In this document: in pieces, positions 1 to 10,888 of the stretch
Position numbering within the stretch: the stretch's first letter is position 1
Layout of the letters: each line of letters starts with the position of its first letter
Assembly: GCA_017506865.1 (NCBI GenBank)
Contig: JAFCMP010000001.1
Span: 434,001 to 498,000 of the forward strand
Direction: 5' to 3'
DNA: 64,000 nucleotides
Source of the DNA: Tribonema minus
Taxonomy: Eukaryota > Sar > Xanthophyceae > Tribonematales > Tribonemataceae
Made by a program: the position numbers and the translations under genes
Notes under the pieces: generated by a model
What the model was told of the DNA's origin: nothing
Databases searched by the model: none
What the model saw: the letters and a program-made list of their open reading frames with translations, nothing else

Positions 1-332
1 GCATGAGGTGTATATGAAGTCATGCGAACTGCAGGAAGTGTGCATGCAGACTGCAACAGAGTGGTGTGCCTACTCGGAAGCTCGGCCTGGTGTGCGGCTG
101 TGCATATTGTCGCCCTGCATGTGCACATCGACGCAAGTGCGCGCGATGTCGCGTCCGACTGCGACCGATGGCAGCGCTCAGCCAAAAGCGTGCAAAAACA
201 CATGTACCCGCCACGTGCGCGTTCGCGCCACGACACCCCATGGTGTACACGCACTCAGGCGCTTGCACACACACACTGGACATCCACGCGGAAGGCACAC
301 CGCCATCCACACTCATCCTGAACCACTATAAT

Positions 333-398
333 CCATGTATCCAACCCCCCTATGCCCCATGTATCCAACCCCTTGCCCCGTGTGTCCACACCGCTCAG
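333..398 (+). repeat. Tandem pyrimidine-rich repeat at an intron 3' end
   Basis: The 16-mer CCATGTATCCAACCCC occurs at 333-348 and again at 357-372. A more degenerate version follows, just before the acceptor AG at 397-398 of the DRC4 exon. It is the first of many cases in this window where sequence beside a splice site is locally repeated. Confidence 0.7.
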
Positions 399-653
399 GT
401 GCTGGCGCGCGCCGACGTGGACCCCGCCGCGGCGGCGCGCCTGCGCGGGCAGTTTGAGAACCTGCTCGCGACCAAGGCGCGCGCCGCCGCGGAGCTCGCC
501 GCGGAGGTCGCCAGCGTCAAGAGCGCGCACGCGCAGTTCATACACGCCGTCGGCGAGAAGCTCAGGGAGTACGGCGTGCCGAAGGAGGAGCTGGGGTTTG
601 TGCCCGCAGGACCGAGGCTGCGCGGCGGCGGGGTGGCGGTGACTGCGGCGTAG
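399..653 (+). CDS. DRC4: Dynein regulatory complex subunit 4 (DRC4/GAS8), last exon, partial
   Basis: Only the terminal exon is in the window; the rest lies to the left. It starts after the acceptor CTCAG (AG at 397-398) in phase 0 and ends at TAG 651-653, giving 84 codons. The peptide is a helical, coiled-coil-like segment, then EKLREYGVPKEELGFVPAG and a short Gly-rich tail. GAS8/DRC4 proteins are known to end in a helix followed by a motif of the form KL-x3-GIP-x2-LGF-x-P, and the match here is close in both sequence and distance from the C-terminus. DRC4 is a core coiled-coil subunit of the nexin-dynein regulatory complex of motile 9+2 cilia, so the organism probably makes flagellate cells. 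The call rests on about 60 residues of a coiled-coil protein; the terminal motif is what makes it specific. Confidence 0.72.
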   Translation: MLARADVDPAAAARLRGQFENLLATKARAAAELAAEVASVKSAHAQFIHAVGEKLREYGVPKEELGFVPAGPRLRGGGVAVTAA

Positions 654-3055
654 CTGCTGCACCACTGCTGGCCGGGCCGCTGTCGTAGCTGTTGAAGTGG
701 AATGGCAATGTACTAGTTTCGCTCTCGTTCAATGGGTGTCGTTGTCTTGCGCGGGTGAGGTTCTGCTGCCGCTGACCGCTGGTTGTTGAGTGCGGTGTTG
801 CATGCGCTGCTGATGCAATTAGACTCCTCTGATGTCAGGACGCAAGGAGCAATGCGATTGGTGAGGGTGACCAGTATGATACTTATCGTACTGGTCAGAA
901 GGCAACGTGCGTTGAGCAATGCAGAACACCACTTTGAGGTGAGACCTTGTGCATGAAGTCTTGGTCACCCCTACAAATATATTACGGAGACCTCACAATG
1001 TACTGTGCATAACGACATGGCAAGAGCAAACTTGCCTTCCCCCTGGATATCCGAATATGCAGCCTACCCTGCTCTGACTCAACGCAGAGCTTCGGGCCGT
1101 GCGCCCAAAATATGCCCCATTTGCCCCTTTTCTTGCTCACATGCCCAGTGTTGAATCATTCAGCTGCTGCCTGCAAGAAGGCCGGGTGATTGTTAGGTAT
1201 ATCTTGGACAGCTCTAGCTTTCCTGCCCGGCACTATATGCCGTCGTCATGGGCAGCGGTGTGCGCTGAGAGCACGGCTGAACAACTGCCCGCGGCAGCGC
1301 AACGGCCGCTGTCTGTCAGGCGTGGTGCTGGTTGCAGTGTGTCGCCATCACAACACAAACATCCAGCATTCATCAACAGCGGTGCGCTCCATCTGCTTCG
1401 ACACTCAACGGACAACGGCCAGAGGGTACAATAGGTGGCACGGACAAAAAATTCATTCAGGTGTGCATCTGATGGCCCATGGGGCGCGCTGCTGTAGCGC
1501 CGTCGACAGGCGCTGCGGCAGCTATCGTGACCAGCTGAGCGTATGCGGATCAGCGCAGGCGCCGTTGAAAAGTGCCCTGGCCAGTGAGGCACAGCTCATC
1601 TGCGGCAGCGGTGATATCCGTAGTAAAGCACGCGTTCATGGAGGTGTCAGGTTGTCACCTATGTCCTCTCAGGTGCCGCGGTATTTGATGTACCCTCGTG
1701 CCCTGTGCAAGGCGGGACAGAGCATCTAGCAAGGCGTGTACGCCGTGCACGCAGTGCAGTCCGCGCCGCTTATCGCCGTCGCGCCGGCGGCAGGTAGCCG
1801 TGGGGCATCTGGCGCGTACTTGCTTGAGGTTCGAGTGAAGGTCGGCGGCAGCACCATCAGCTGATAGCCAAGTACTTGCAAGTAAGCACTGATGGCCACG
1901 GAAGCCCTGGCCATGAATGCAGCTGCCCCGATCCAGCTTGAAGTGCAGGTTTCTTGAGCCAGGTTGCAACGCTGAAGCACTTGCGTCAGTTGCTCTCAGC
2001 GACGCCACATGCGGTGCTCTGGCTGGAGGATGGACTGCTGCTGTGCAGATGGCGGTGGGTCAACGGCAGTCGTCGCCATCCAAACTTCCAAGGCACCTCA
2101 TCAGCCCGCATGCAGGCTTGGATCCAGATTGCTGCTGTGGAGTACGGCCACTTAAGTGCCATTTGAGCTATAACTTGAGCCTGAATGCGTGTCTATGAAA
2201 TCTACTGCCCAAGCCGCCATGGCGGATGGCAAGGACTGCATGTGTGTCGGTCGGTGTCTGCCCAAAAGCATCGCCGCTTGTGGCGACACTTAGCCCGCTG
2301 GCCAGGTATGAAAGCCATCAGCCAATCAGTCCCCACACTATGTTGTCTCTGAACAGCAGCAGCAACGGGCATGCTGCCGCAGGCACGTCAAAGTTCTTGA
2401 GCTCTGCCAAGCGCAACGGCGGCGGCAGCTGACACGAGACCTGACCCTCCCCTGGGGGCATGCGTGCGTCGATTGTGCAGCGCCATGTTGCGAGAGGGAA
2501 GAATGCAGCGTTGCGGCAGCGGCGCAAGCAGACTGCCGCGGCAGAGGCGCCCCTCTCACCCGCAAAGATGTGCAGGGCGCCCTGTCGTCGTGCAAACTTT
2601 AAGCGATTTCGAGTCACACGAGTAAAAACTCGGTCAGCGTCATCGAGTAAACTGAGCAAGCTTGCTCCAGCACAAACAAAAGCGAACACCCCAACTTTCA
2701 CGATGGCCTGAAACTTTAGGATACGGGCGGCCTTCGCCCGTTAAAACACTCTGGGGCTACGACGGATGGTGCAGCCAATGCCGCTGCGCCAGCGAGCCGA
2801 CAGCAGTGAGGGTTGGACAGGTAATTTCAGATAACGTGCTTTTTTCAAAAAGAGATGACCAACGGCAAGGCTAGCCAGGAGATGAGGCTTTTTGAGAGCT
2901 CGTGTTACTGCATTGAGCCTGCGGAGCCATTGCTGCGCTTGACTTGCTGTTCACTTTCAGTCTCTTTTGGGCCAACATTCATGCTGCTTCTACAAACTGC
3001 ATGATTGCGAATAATGCGCCAGCTGCCGCACCACATGGGTTCCAGCAGCATCTGA
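654..3055. other. Intergenic stretch without a supported gene
   Basis: No open frame here has domain-like content or convincing flanking splice sites. A minus-strand frame at 2318-2701 begins with a hydrophobic, signal-like N-terminus (MKVGVFAFVCAGASLLSLL), but it has no recognisable domain and no partner exon. It is noted only as a weak candidate. A perfect 6-bp hairpin, CGGGCG/CGCCCG with a 5-nt loop, lies at 2724-2740; its role is unknown. Confidence 0.5.
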
Positions 3056-6000
3056 GTGCTGTCCTGGCTCCACCATCTATATGCAGCGGCGAATCGCGCC
3101 GGCAACAAGCAGCAGCGCAAGGCGAAGCGCGCCAACGATGCGAAGAAGATCCAAAAAAGGGAGTTGAGTCAAGACCTCTGGGGGAGGCAGCGGGGGGGAG
3201 GCAAGGGCCATTGGAAGAAGAAACTCCCTGGCAGGGGTGGGCACTACGGCAACGGCATCCGCAACCAGATCCATGATCAGATTCAGGCGATCACGGCTCT
3301 GGACGGCGCCAATGCTGACCTGGCCGAAACCACGGACCCTGCCTTGGAAACAGACGGCCCGCCCACGCCGCTCTCGGTGCCTGAATCCCCCTCGCAGCAG
3401 CGCCCCGCATGCGTCGCGTCCCCTCAGGTCGGCCACACCATCCGCTGGGGGTCCGCCGCAGCAGGCGTGGACGACTGGGCAACGCCGCGGCGCACTGCCG
3501 CGGTCTCCAGGCTCAACTACGGTGGCGCGGCGGCAGCGGCAGCAGCGACGGCGGCATCGCCTCCCCCCCCGCCAAGCCCTGCATCATCGGCGGTGTTTGG
3601 CGGCACGCTGCCATCGCTCACGCCCAAGACCAAGACCGGTCACAAGCGCATAGGGAGTGCCGCCGCGGCGCCGCCGCTGAGCCGCGACAGCATCGTGCAC
3701 GCCATCTTCGAGGCGCTGTTTGGGCGCCGCCAGGTGCGCCGCGGGCCACGGGAGAGCTACGGCGGCGCGTGGGACGAGTCCGACGATGTGAGTCCTGGCT
3801 GCGCGATTTACTGCTGCATGTGATGGAAGAACTGTATGTTGAAAAAGTGGCGTAATATGCGGTCCCAGGGGTCGGTGTGTGCAGGCCCATCGACAGTGGC
3901 TCGTGCGCATCTGCGGAGATGAAGTGAAACAGGGCGTTAAAGTGCCCCTGCAAACTCACACAAGTTTCTCGTGGTTGCATGGTGCCAGTGTGCCTCGGCA
4001 GGGGCACCAACTGCCACCTGACATGCGTGTTTCTACATGTGACTGTGTGCTGCGCTGCACGCTTCCAGTTGAGAGAAGTTCTCCGTTGTGAGTTCAGCGC
4101 TACCCTGCTGTGTTGTGGCTGTGGCCTGTTGGCTGTTGGCGGCGATGATCAGGCTCTGACGACAGTTTGAGTCGTTGCAGTTCTTCAGGCGAATCCAATG
4201 CTTTCAGGTTCACAGAGCACTTTTGTGACGCCTGTACCGTAGTGGGGTGTCAACGGTTTGCACACTTTCCTGTTGTAGAGCGCTTTGGTAGCAGTGTACA
4301 GAAGCGTTTGTCACGCTCTGCAAGTGCTGCAAGCCTCCATCTACCTCATTGACACATGCAGCGCCTGCAGTTTCACAGCTCTGGTGGGCGCATACTCAAC
4401 AGCACACGCCGAGTACACATCAAGTTGAAGTTTGTATTTCTGTGTGTTGTTTTGGCTGTCCCTCGACTACGCGTGTGGAGGCCTCACCTGCATCAAACAA
4501 GCCACCTCTCAGAATCTGATTTCATTTTGGCTGTTATGCCAGATATTGCCATCTTCTGCCCTGGCTGATAACATGGTGACAACACTCCCCACGGTGATAT
4601 CATGTTAATGCTCAAAAGACCGCGTGCTTGTACCTCTCAAAATGTCATTGTGACATCGAGTGCGGCACTGATGTACTCACTCTAGGGCTGTCTCCGCAGC
4701 ACTCTCGTGCCACTGATCAACAACGCGCTTGCGACGCTGCCCCCCGCACCAGCGTGACACACACCGCTCACCCAAACCCCATGACAACGCTCAGCTCACT
4801 CCACCCCCCCCACACTCACACGCGTTTGCTGAAAACGACGACAACGCTCACGGCAGCACCGCTCCCCCCCCCCCCCCCCCAAAACCCCCCTCAGGACGGC
4901 GACGACCCCGCGGCCGACGCCCCCGACGCCGTCGTGGACGAGTCCTGGATCAAGTCCTCCATGGACGTCTCCCTCTTCTCCTCCAAGGCGCTGCAGTTCG
5001 CGGTCTCCTCCGTGCGCGGCGCGGACCTGCTCTCGCGCTACGTCGACGCCGACGCCGTGTCGCGCCTGGTCGACGCGCTGCGCCGCGACGACCCGCGCGT
5101 CCCCTCGCCGCGCCTCGCCATCCTGCGCGCCGTGCACGAGCACTGCCGCCACCTGCGCCTGCCGATGCTGCGCGCGGCCGCGGCGGCGGCGCAGGAGAGG
5201 CTCGCGGCGGCGCGCGCGGCGGCGGCGCGTGCGCGCGACCTGGAGGTGGAGGCGGCGCCGGCAGCAGTGGGGGCGGGGGGGAAGGGGGCGGCGCGCGATC
5301 AGGGCCAGACGCTGCTGGAGCTGCTGCTGTACCTGCTCGAGCACATGCCGGAGCCGCAGGAGGTGGGGGCTGGCGGCGGCGGCGGCGGCGCGCTGCTGGC
5401 GCAGTTTGAGCAGGAGGCGGCGGCGGAGCTGCGGACGGCCGCACAGGCTGCTGCCGGAGACGGCGGCGCGCAATGTCGTGAGCCCGCCAAGGGTTACGCC
5501 GCGGTGGCGGCGGCGGCACGCGCGGCTCGGGAGGAGCGCGACGGCGAGTGGCCTGCCGGCGTGCGCGGGGACACGCTGCGCGAGTCGCTGCGGCTGCTGC
5601 TGTGCTCCGTGAAGTGCTACGGCACGGTGCCGACCAGCGGCGACGCCGGCGGCGGCAGCGGCGGCGCCGACGAGGACGAGCTCAACCTGCTGCAGCGCGC
5701 GGCAACGGCGCTGGTGACGCTCCACCCGCCCGCTGCTGAGCCGCTGATATCGCGCCTGTCCGCAGCGTGGCCCGCCGGCGACGGGCACAGGGAGGCGGGG
5801 TGCCTCGCGGTCGCGGGCGCGGCGCTGTCGGCGGCGACGGCGGCGCTGCGGCCGCTGCCGCCGCAGTCGCGCGCCGCGCGCGCGCTCATGCGGCGCGCGC
5901 TCGCCAGCGTGACGTCGCCCGGCACGCGCGTGGTGCAGGCGGCGGTGGCGCTGCTGCTGGCGCCGCCGGCGCTGCACGGGCTGCTCGCGCCGCGCCGCGA

Positions 6001-6109
6001 GAACCTGGTGGCGGCGACGGCGGCGCTGGCGGCGAACCGCGCGCACTGGAGCCCGCTCGTGCGCGACCTCAGCGAGCAGAGTTTCGACGCGCTGCTGGAC
6101 TTCTACTAG
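3056..6109 (+). CDS. Divergent PP2A B56-like regulatory subunit (HEAT-repeat protein)
   Basis: Two exons join in phase 0: 3056-3787 (donor GAT|GTGAGT) and 4895-6109 (acceptor CCTCAG after a C20 tract), ending in TAG. From the ATG at 3056 this is about 648 aa; the true 5' end may instead be an exon starting at 3087 after TATATGCAG. The first 240 residues are basic and then Pro/Ala/Ser-rich. The second exon is helical and Ala-rich. It aligns by eye with B56/PPP2R5 subunits in two places: LLSRYVDADAVSRLVDALRR with DDPRV (compare YIDQKFVLQLLELF, SEDPRE), and near the C-terminus the region with PLISRLSAAWP, SVTSPGTRVVQAA and ANRAHWSPLVRDL (compare CVSSPHFQVAERAL, NSKTHWN). B56 proteins target PP2A to LxxIxE partners. 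The pocket helix (family TLHRIYGK) reads ILRAVHEH here, so partner binding may differ. If B56 is wrong, a generic HEAT/ARM protein is the fallback. Confidence 0.6.
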
Positions 6110-7103
6110 GGGTCTGTAGGGGTATTGATGGGGGTGGGGGGGCACTGCGGAGGGGGGAGCGGCGCGCATGTATATTGTTTTCGGGGGATGGCGAAGCGAA
6201 CATTCGGGCGGCAGGCGGGGGGGGCGGGAGGAAGGGGGATTGGGGCCGGGCACAATGGCCGCTTGGCCGTGTTGTGGCGAGGCGCACCGCGCCTGAGCTG
6301 GGTCCAGGCTGACAGCTTTGCCACGTACCAACAGCAGGAGTATCCAAAGCAGAACGGAACGCACCTAGAGTCAGCAGAACTCAAACCAGGACCCCCCAGG
6401 CCTGCGGCAAGGGGACACGCAGGGGGTTGCATTGAGGCCTTCTGAGCGGTGCTCTGCGGCACGGTGCCGGGGAAGTCACGCGTTTTGAGCGCCAGGACAC
6501 GCGGGCAGAGTCATGTTTATATGTCGGTTTATCTGCACCGGTGGTAGGCCCGATTCTGGCTTTCTGCATAAGCTTTTTTGGCAGATGCCCGTCAGAGGGG
6601 GGGGGGGGAAGGGGGGTGTGGGGGCAGCCGGCGACTGAGGGTACACACACAAAGAGAGAAGAGAGCGCTAGTGTGGCATAGATGTATCTCCCTTGCCCCG
6701 CGGCCAGCCTCAGGGAAAACACAGGGGCTGCAGCTGAGAAGCGCGCGCGAGTACCCAATGCGACGCTCCCCAGGATACCCGGTCACCAAGTCAATGGGAT
6801 GTGCGCTGTGGGCAGCTAGCTCCCATGGCCCCCGCCACACACCACAGCGCTGGAGCACGCAGCTGCAGCCTCCAGGGGCTCATTCACCACCAGTACATAC
6901 ATGCCTCTGGAGAGCGCCCGCGTACTATGCACAGCGCGGCAGCGCTCATCGCAGCAAGCCTGCTGTCCACACCATCAATGAATGCGCAATGACAATTGCG
7001 CTGCCCCTTGCCCGTGTGTGTTTCAACTCTGTCTATGTGTGTTGATGGACGTGCACATTGCAACACCGTGTCGCATGCGCCTGCTGCAGCTAAGATGCAG
7101 GAT
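6110..7103. other. 3' flank and intergenic region
   Basis: This is the 3' flank of the B56-like gene. It is G-rich at first and contains an 11-12 bp poly-G run near 6598-6608. No gene, RNA or clear element boundary is visible before the LINE-derived array. Confidence 0.5.
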
Positions 7104-7264
7104 GTACATGTGGCGGCGGCGGCGGCTGAGTGGTTGTCGTTGCGACACTTTCAGACTGTCATACGACATGTAGATTCTTTACAGCTAGATGCCAATCATC
7201 TGGGCTTTTTCGCGCCCTGAGCGAGAATTAATACAAAGTACATGCGAGAATTAATAAAAAGTAC
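7104..7264 (+). mobile_element. LINE 3'-end copy 1 (5'-truncated)
   Basis: This is the 3' terminal sequence of a non-LTR retrotransposon. It shares with the next copies a block running from TGAGTGGTTGTCGTTGCGAC through CATCTGGGCTTTTTCGCGCC to the tail GAGAATTAATAAAAAGTAC. Its tail is partly duplicated: GAGAATTAAT occurs twice, 24 bp apart, each followed by AGTACATGCG. No coding sequence is left. Confidence 0.75.
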
Positions 7265-7864
7265 ATGCGGCGCATCCTGCGGCAATACCTCAAAACGGGA
7301 CTGGTGGACGAGGACTACACGCCGTTTCTGGGGTCCGCCGGGCCGCCGGGGAGTCGCAGCATGGACATCGTGCTGCCTGCCGATGCCTTCCCGGTGACCG
7401 GCTACGACGACCCGACACGCCACCTACCGCTCATGGTGGACGTTACCTGCTTCGAGGCACAGGTGGCGTCGCGGGCGGCGAAGACTGCAGTAGACCCCGA
7501 GCGATGCTGCCGCGACCAAGAGGCCGCCAAGACTACCCACTATTCTGGTCATTATGATCAGAATTGCTACAAACTTGCCACTTTGGCAATAGGGTCATTT
7601 GGCAGCATCGGGGAGCAGGGGCGGAAGCTGCTGGAGGCTGTGGCGACGGAGTATGCCAGCAGGATGTCAGTGCCCGGAGGAGCGCGCCCTAAAGCTCTCA
7701 AGGGCATCGCCCTGGCGCGCTTACGCTCGGCACTGTTGGCAGCGCTCCACATGGCGTACTCTGGCCGTGTCATGACACACATGGCAGAATCCAGGGGGGG
7801 GGGGCACATGGAGGAGGACGTAGGGGAGGGCCCCGAGATGCCATTTGGCGGCGGCGGCGTTTGA
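7265..7864 (+). CDS. LINE replicase C-terminal fragment (post-RT, endonuclease-like region)
   Basis: This is a 199-codon frame ending in TGA. It has no reverse transcriptase palm motif, so it is the 5'-truncated end of an ORF2-type protein. The region around RHLPLMVDVTCFEAQ, then H-Y-S-G-H-Y-D and YKLATLAIGSFGSIGEQ, followed by a long Ala/Arg helix, matches the layout of the C-terminal domain of many non-LTR replicases: a D-V-T strand, then LA-x4-FG-x2-G-x2-G, then helix. That domain belongs to restriction-like or related endonuclease regions, and I cannot tell which subtype from this fragment. The ATG at 7265 is fortuitous. A G11 tract at 7794-7804 sits near the end of the frame. The fragment should not be functional alone. 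Confidence 0.6.
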   Translation: MRRILRQYLKTGLVDEDYTPFLGSAGPPGSRSMDIVLPADAFPVTGYDDPTRHLPLMVDVTCFEAQVASRAAKTAVDPERCCRDQEAAKTTHYSGHYDQNCYKLATLAIGSFGSIGEQGRKLLEAVATEYASRMSVPGGARPKALKGIALARLRSALLAALHMAYSGRVMTHMAESRGGGHMEEDVGEGPEMPFGGGGV

Positions 7865-7976
7865 GTGGTTGTCGTTGCGACACTTTCACACTGTCATACG
7901 ACATGTAGATTCCTTACAGCTAGATGCCAATCATCTGGGCTTTTTCGCGCCCTGAGCGAGAATTAATAAAAAGTAC
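7265..7976 (+). mobile_element. LINE copy 2 with end of ORF2, 5'-truncated
   Basis: This is the longest LINE copy in the window. It carries the C-terminal part of the replicase (7265-7864) and then the 3' UTR block shared with the other copies, ending AATAAAAAGTAC at 7976. It is immediately followed by copy 3 with no spacer. The flank ACATGCGG occurs before copy 2 and after copy 3, as expected if both entered at the same short target. Confidence 0.75.
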
Positions 7977-8144
7977 AGGAGGACGTAGGGGAGGACCCCG
8001 AGATGCCATTTGGCGGCGGCGGCGTTTGAGTGGTTGTCGTTGCGACACTTTCAGACTGTCATACGACATGTAGATTCCTTACAGCTAGATGCCAATCATC
8101 TGGGCTTTTTCGCGCCCTGATGAGCGAGAATTAATAAAAAGTAC
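7977..8144 (+). mobile_element. LINE 3'-end copy 3 (168 bp)
   Basis: It begins at AGGAGGACGTAGGGGAGGAC, exactly abutting the end of copy 2, and runs to the tail AATAAAAAGTAC. It is almost identical to copies 2 and 4 apart from a 3-bp TGA insertion in the CGCCCTGA-TGAGCGAG region. It holds only 3' UTR and the last few codons. Confidence 0.8.
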
Positions 8145-8154
8145 ATGCGGCTCT

Positions 8155-8180
8155 GTGTGCGTAGGGGTAGGGGTAGGGTC
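8155..8180 (+). repeat. Degenerate telomere-like repeat
   Basis: GTAGGGGTAGGGGTAGGGTC lies directly beyond the LINE array. It is a short run of TAGGG variants, one of more than a dozen such patches in the window. Confidence 0.5.
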
Positions 8181-8767
8181 AGCAGCGCATCACGCATCGC
8201 ATTCGCGGGCTTGACAGCTGTGGCGGAGGCAAGAAGGGGAGTGCACTCTGTCACATGTGTTCACTGCACAGCACAGTGCAGATGCCGTTCACCGTAAACA
8301 GTGCAGTACTGCTAGAACATTACTATAGTCAAAGTAGCCATCGTGTGTTGTTCTGAGCCTGAACGACATCTATGATCAGTACATGTGATCACTTTGGACA
8401 TGTGGCAACATTGGTGACAGAGGCAGCAGAAGCCGCCTGAAAATAGTCTGCCTGAACCTGAATTAGCCACGCCTCTGGGCAAGGAGGTGAGCACCGGTAC
8501 CCAATGCGCTCCGCCCTTCATGCAACGTTCAATGTCAAGAGCCGCTCGCCATGACGCACACATGGCGGAAGGCATGGACAAGTGGATGAGCTTCACACAA
8601 GTGAGAAGCTGTAAGTATGGAGACGACATCTTTCTTTCGTTACTCAGCAGTTCGCAGCGTCATTTGATGGCACAGACCACAGGCTGAGTCAGTCTCTCTG
8701 AGGTACAATGGATCATGTGGTTTTGTGGGCGGTCTTACAGTGTGACAGGAGCAAGAAGTAGTAGAAG

Positions 8768-8930
8768 CACATGGAGGAGGACGTAGGGGAGGACCCCGAG
8801 ATGCCATTTGGCGGCGGCGGCGTTTGAGTGGTTGTCGTTGCGACACTTTCAGACTGTCATACGACATGTAGATTCCTTACAGCTAGATGCCAATCATCTG
8901 GGCTTTTTCGCGCCCTGAGCGAGAATTAAT
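8768..8930 (+). mobile_element. LINE 3'-end copy 4 with perfect 15-bp target-site duplication
   Basis: The 163-bp insert runs from CACATGGAGGAGGACGTAGG to GAGAATTAAT and matches the 3' end of copy 2. It is flanked by the perfect direct repeat AAGAAGTAGTAGAAG at 8753-8767 and 8931-8945. This is the hallmark of target-primed reverse transcription. A perfect duplication suggests a recent insertion, and so an active LINE elsewhere in the genome. Confidence 0.85.
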
Positions 8931-8945
8931 AAGAAGTAGTAGAAG

Positions 8946-9860
8946 ACCATGTGAAGAAGCGCTTTTGTGGGCGCCCCACAAAATTTTGTAGAAAAACATG
9001 TGAAGAAGCACATCTTCACATGTTGAAGGTCAACATCCTGCTTCTGAGGGTTAGGCATCGCGCTGCTGCGCCGCTCAGGCTATGGGCGCGATGAGCATAC
9101 GGGAGGCACGATGAGCTGCCAGTAGATACGAGAGTTTACGGCAGTACTCCACTCACGCCAGGCGCAATCTGCGGCGCGTGGTTTCACGACCCCTGCAGAC
9201 CGTTCAGCAGCCTCCGCTCAACTCTTCGCACACAGCAGCTGTCTCTGTGGAGAGCACCAGTGCAGGGCTGCGTCAACCGCGCGACTTACACAACGGTCAT
9301 GACAAGGTCCATCCGTGTTTTGCTAAGATCCAAGGTGCCTTCAGAACGCGCGAGCGCATCATCAAGATGCTCTTGATGCACTTGCTGTTCTAAAAGCTGC
9401 GCAGGCACCCTCACCAGCGAGCCTCCTTGAGCTTTTTTGTTTTTTAAGAAGTTGCAAAACTTCAACATTGCGTGATGATGAGCAACGAGAGTTTCGCAGT
9501 CAAATCGAACTTCAACAAAACATACAACTTCAAATCGCGTGATGATGAGCAGAGAGTCAGTTTCTGTCGTTCTTCGCCGCCGGCCTCTACAGCAGCGTGA
9601 AGTGGCGACGAGGCAGCTTAAAAGCAACGCGACCACCTTTTAAGCTTTAGGCACAACTAAAAGCCGGTTTCCCAGCCCCTGGCACTCAAGCCGAGCCGCT
9701 CTCTTAAACCCCGCAGAGGGCGGGAAGCCACAGTTCAGAAGGCTGAGTCGTGATGCGAGGTTCTTTGCAGTAGATTCAGCTGCGCAGAGGCAGCCAAGGC
9801 CTGCTTGGAGCCCAAGCGGCCTCACGGGCGCACAGCACCGGCAGACAGAGGCTTAACGCC
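8946..9860. other. Intergenic region and 5' flank of the UBZ gene
   Basis: No gene is seen. A local duplication, GCGTGATGATGAGCA, occurs near 9470-9484 and again near 9536-9550. TTCAA/TTGAA-type words (for example CGAACTTCAAC) lie between the copies, as in other noncoding parts of the window. The promoter of the next gene should lie at the right end, but no TATA or Inr element can be asserted. Confidence 0.45.
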
Positions 9861-10834
9861 ATGTCGTCGCGCACCAGACGCAACAAGGCTGAATGCCCCG
9901 TCTGTGGTATCTCGTTCTCAATGTCCTCGCTGGCAGAGCATGCCGACAACTGCGCTGCTCGCCAGGCCAGAGCCGAGGCGGCCGCAGCGGCCAGACTGCG
10001 ACGAGAACAGCGTGCTGCTGAGGCGGCCGCCAAGAGCAACCAGAGCAAAAGTGCTCACCAGAGCGCAAACGCTGGTAAAAGCAACAACGCCTCGCCGCCG
10101 GAGCAGCCATCCAAGTGGCTTGCCGTGCAGCCAGTGCATCCTAAACGCAAAACTGGTCATGGGCCATCGAAGAAAGCCAGCAGCGCCAGCAAGAGGCTGA
10201 AGGTGGACGAAACCGTCGAGGAGTGGAGCTCCGACGAAGTGGATGGCCTCATCATCTACAGCAGGGCGTCAAGTGCCGCGCCAACGCATGACAGCCATGT
10301 CGCCAGTGCTGCCGCAGCTTTGCCACCATTAGCAGTCATCAGTGCCATCAAGGCTGAACTCGCTGCTGCTGAACGCCTGCGCGCTGGCAGCGGCGGTGCC
10401 GGCAGCGTAGCGCATGTCGCCGCAGGTGTGGCATTGTCAAAACACACAGATCCTGCCACTGGCGTCAAAGCCGAGCATCAACTGTCTGCCGCCGCTGTGG
10501 CGGCAGCTCCCTGGCGCGGTGCTGCTGCTGCGCAGCCTGAGGCCGCCCCGCACATTGCTGCGGCCGCAGTTGCCTCCACCGCCGCCACCAACAGTGGCAG
10601 CAGCAGCAGCAGCAAAGCAGCAGTGGCAGCACATACACCGGACAGGCCGGAGCCACAGAAGGCCACATACAAGTCATCGCGGCGGCGCAAGCCCAAAGCG
10701 CGTGACTCGGACGAGGAGGACTTCCTGCGCCAGGTGCACGAGGCGATGGAGCGCAGCTTGGAGGATGCTGCGCAGGCGCCGCAAGCGTCAGGCGCTTGGC
10801 ATGATGCGGCGGCAGCTGGCGCCAGCAAAGGTGT

Positions 10835-10888
<54 letters not shown>

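Noticed and set aside
2318-2701. Minus-strand 127-codon frame with a signal-like start
   Set aside because: The hydrophobic start alone is not enough. The rest lacks any domain and the stop-to-stop length is ordinary for this base composition.
4796-6364. 522-codon minus-strand frame over the B56-like exon
   Set aside because: It is an Arg/His-rich shadow of a GC-rich exon. The plus frame has a HEAT-like pattern, phase-matched exons and a sensible stop.
7104-8945. A tandem satellite array
   Set aside because: The units differ in 5' extent, share the same 3' tail, and one has a perfect target duplication. Repeated LINE insertion explains them better.
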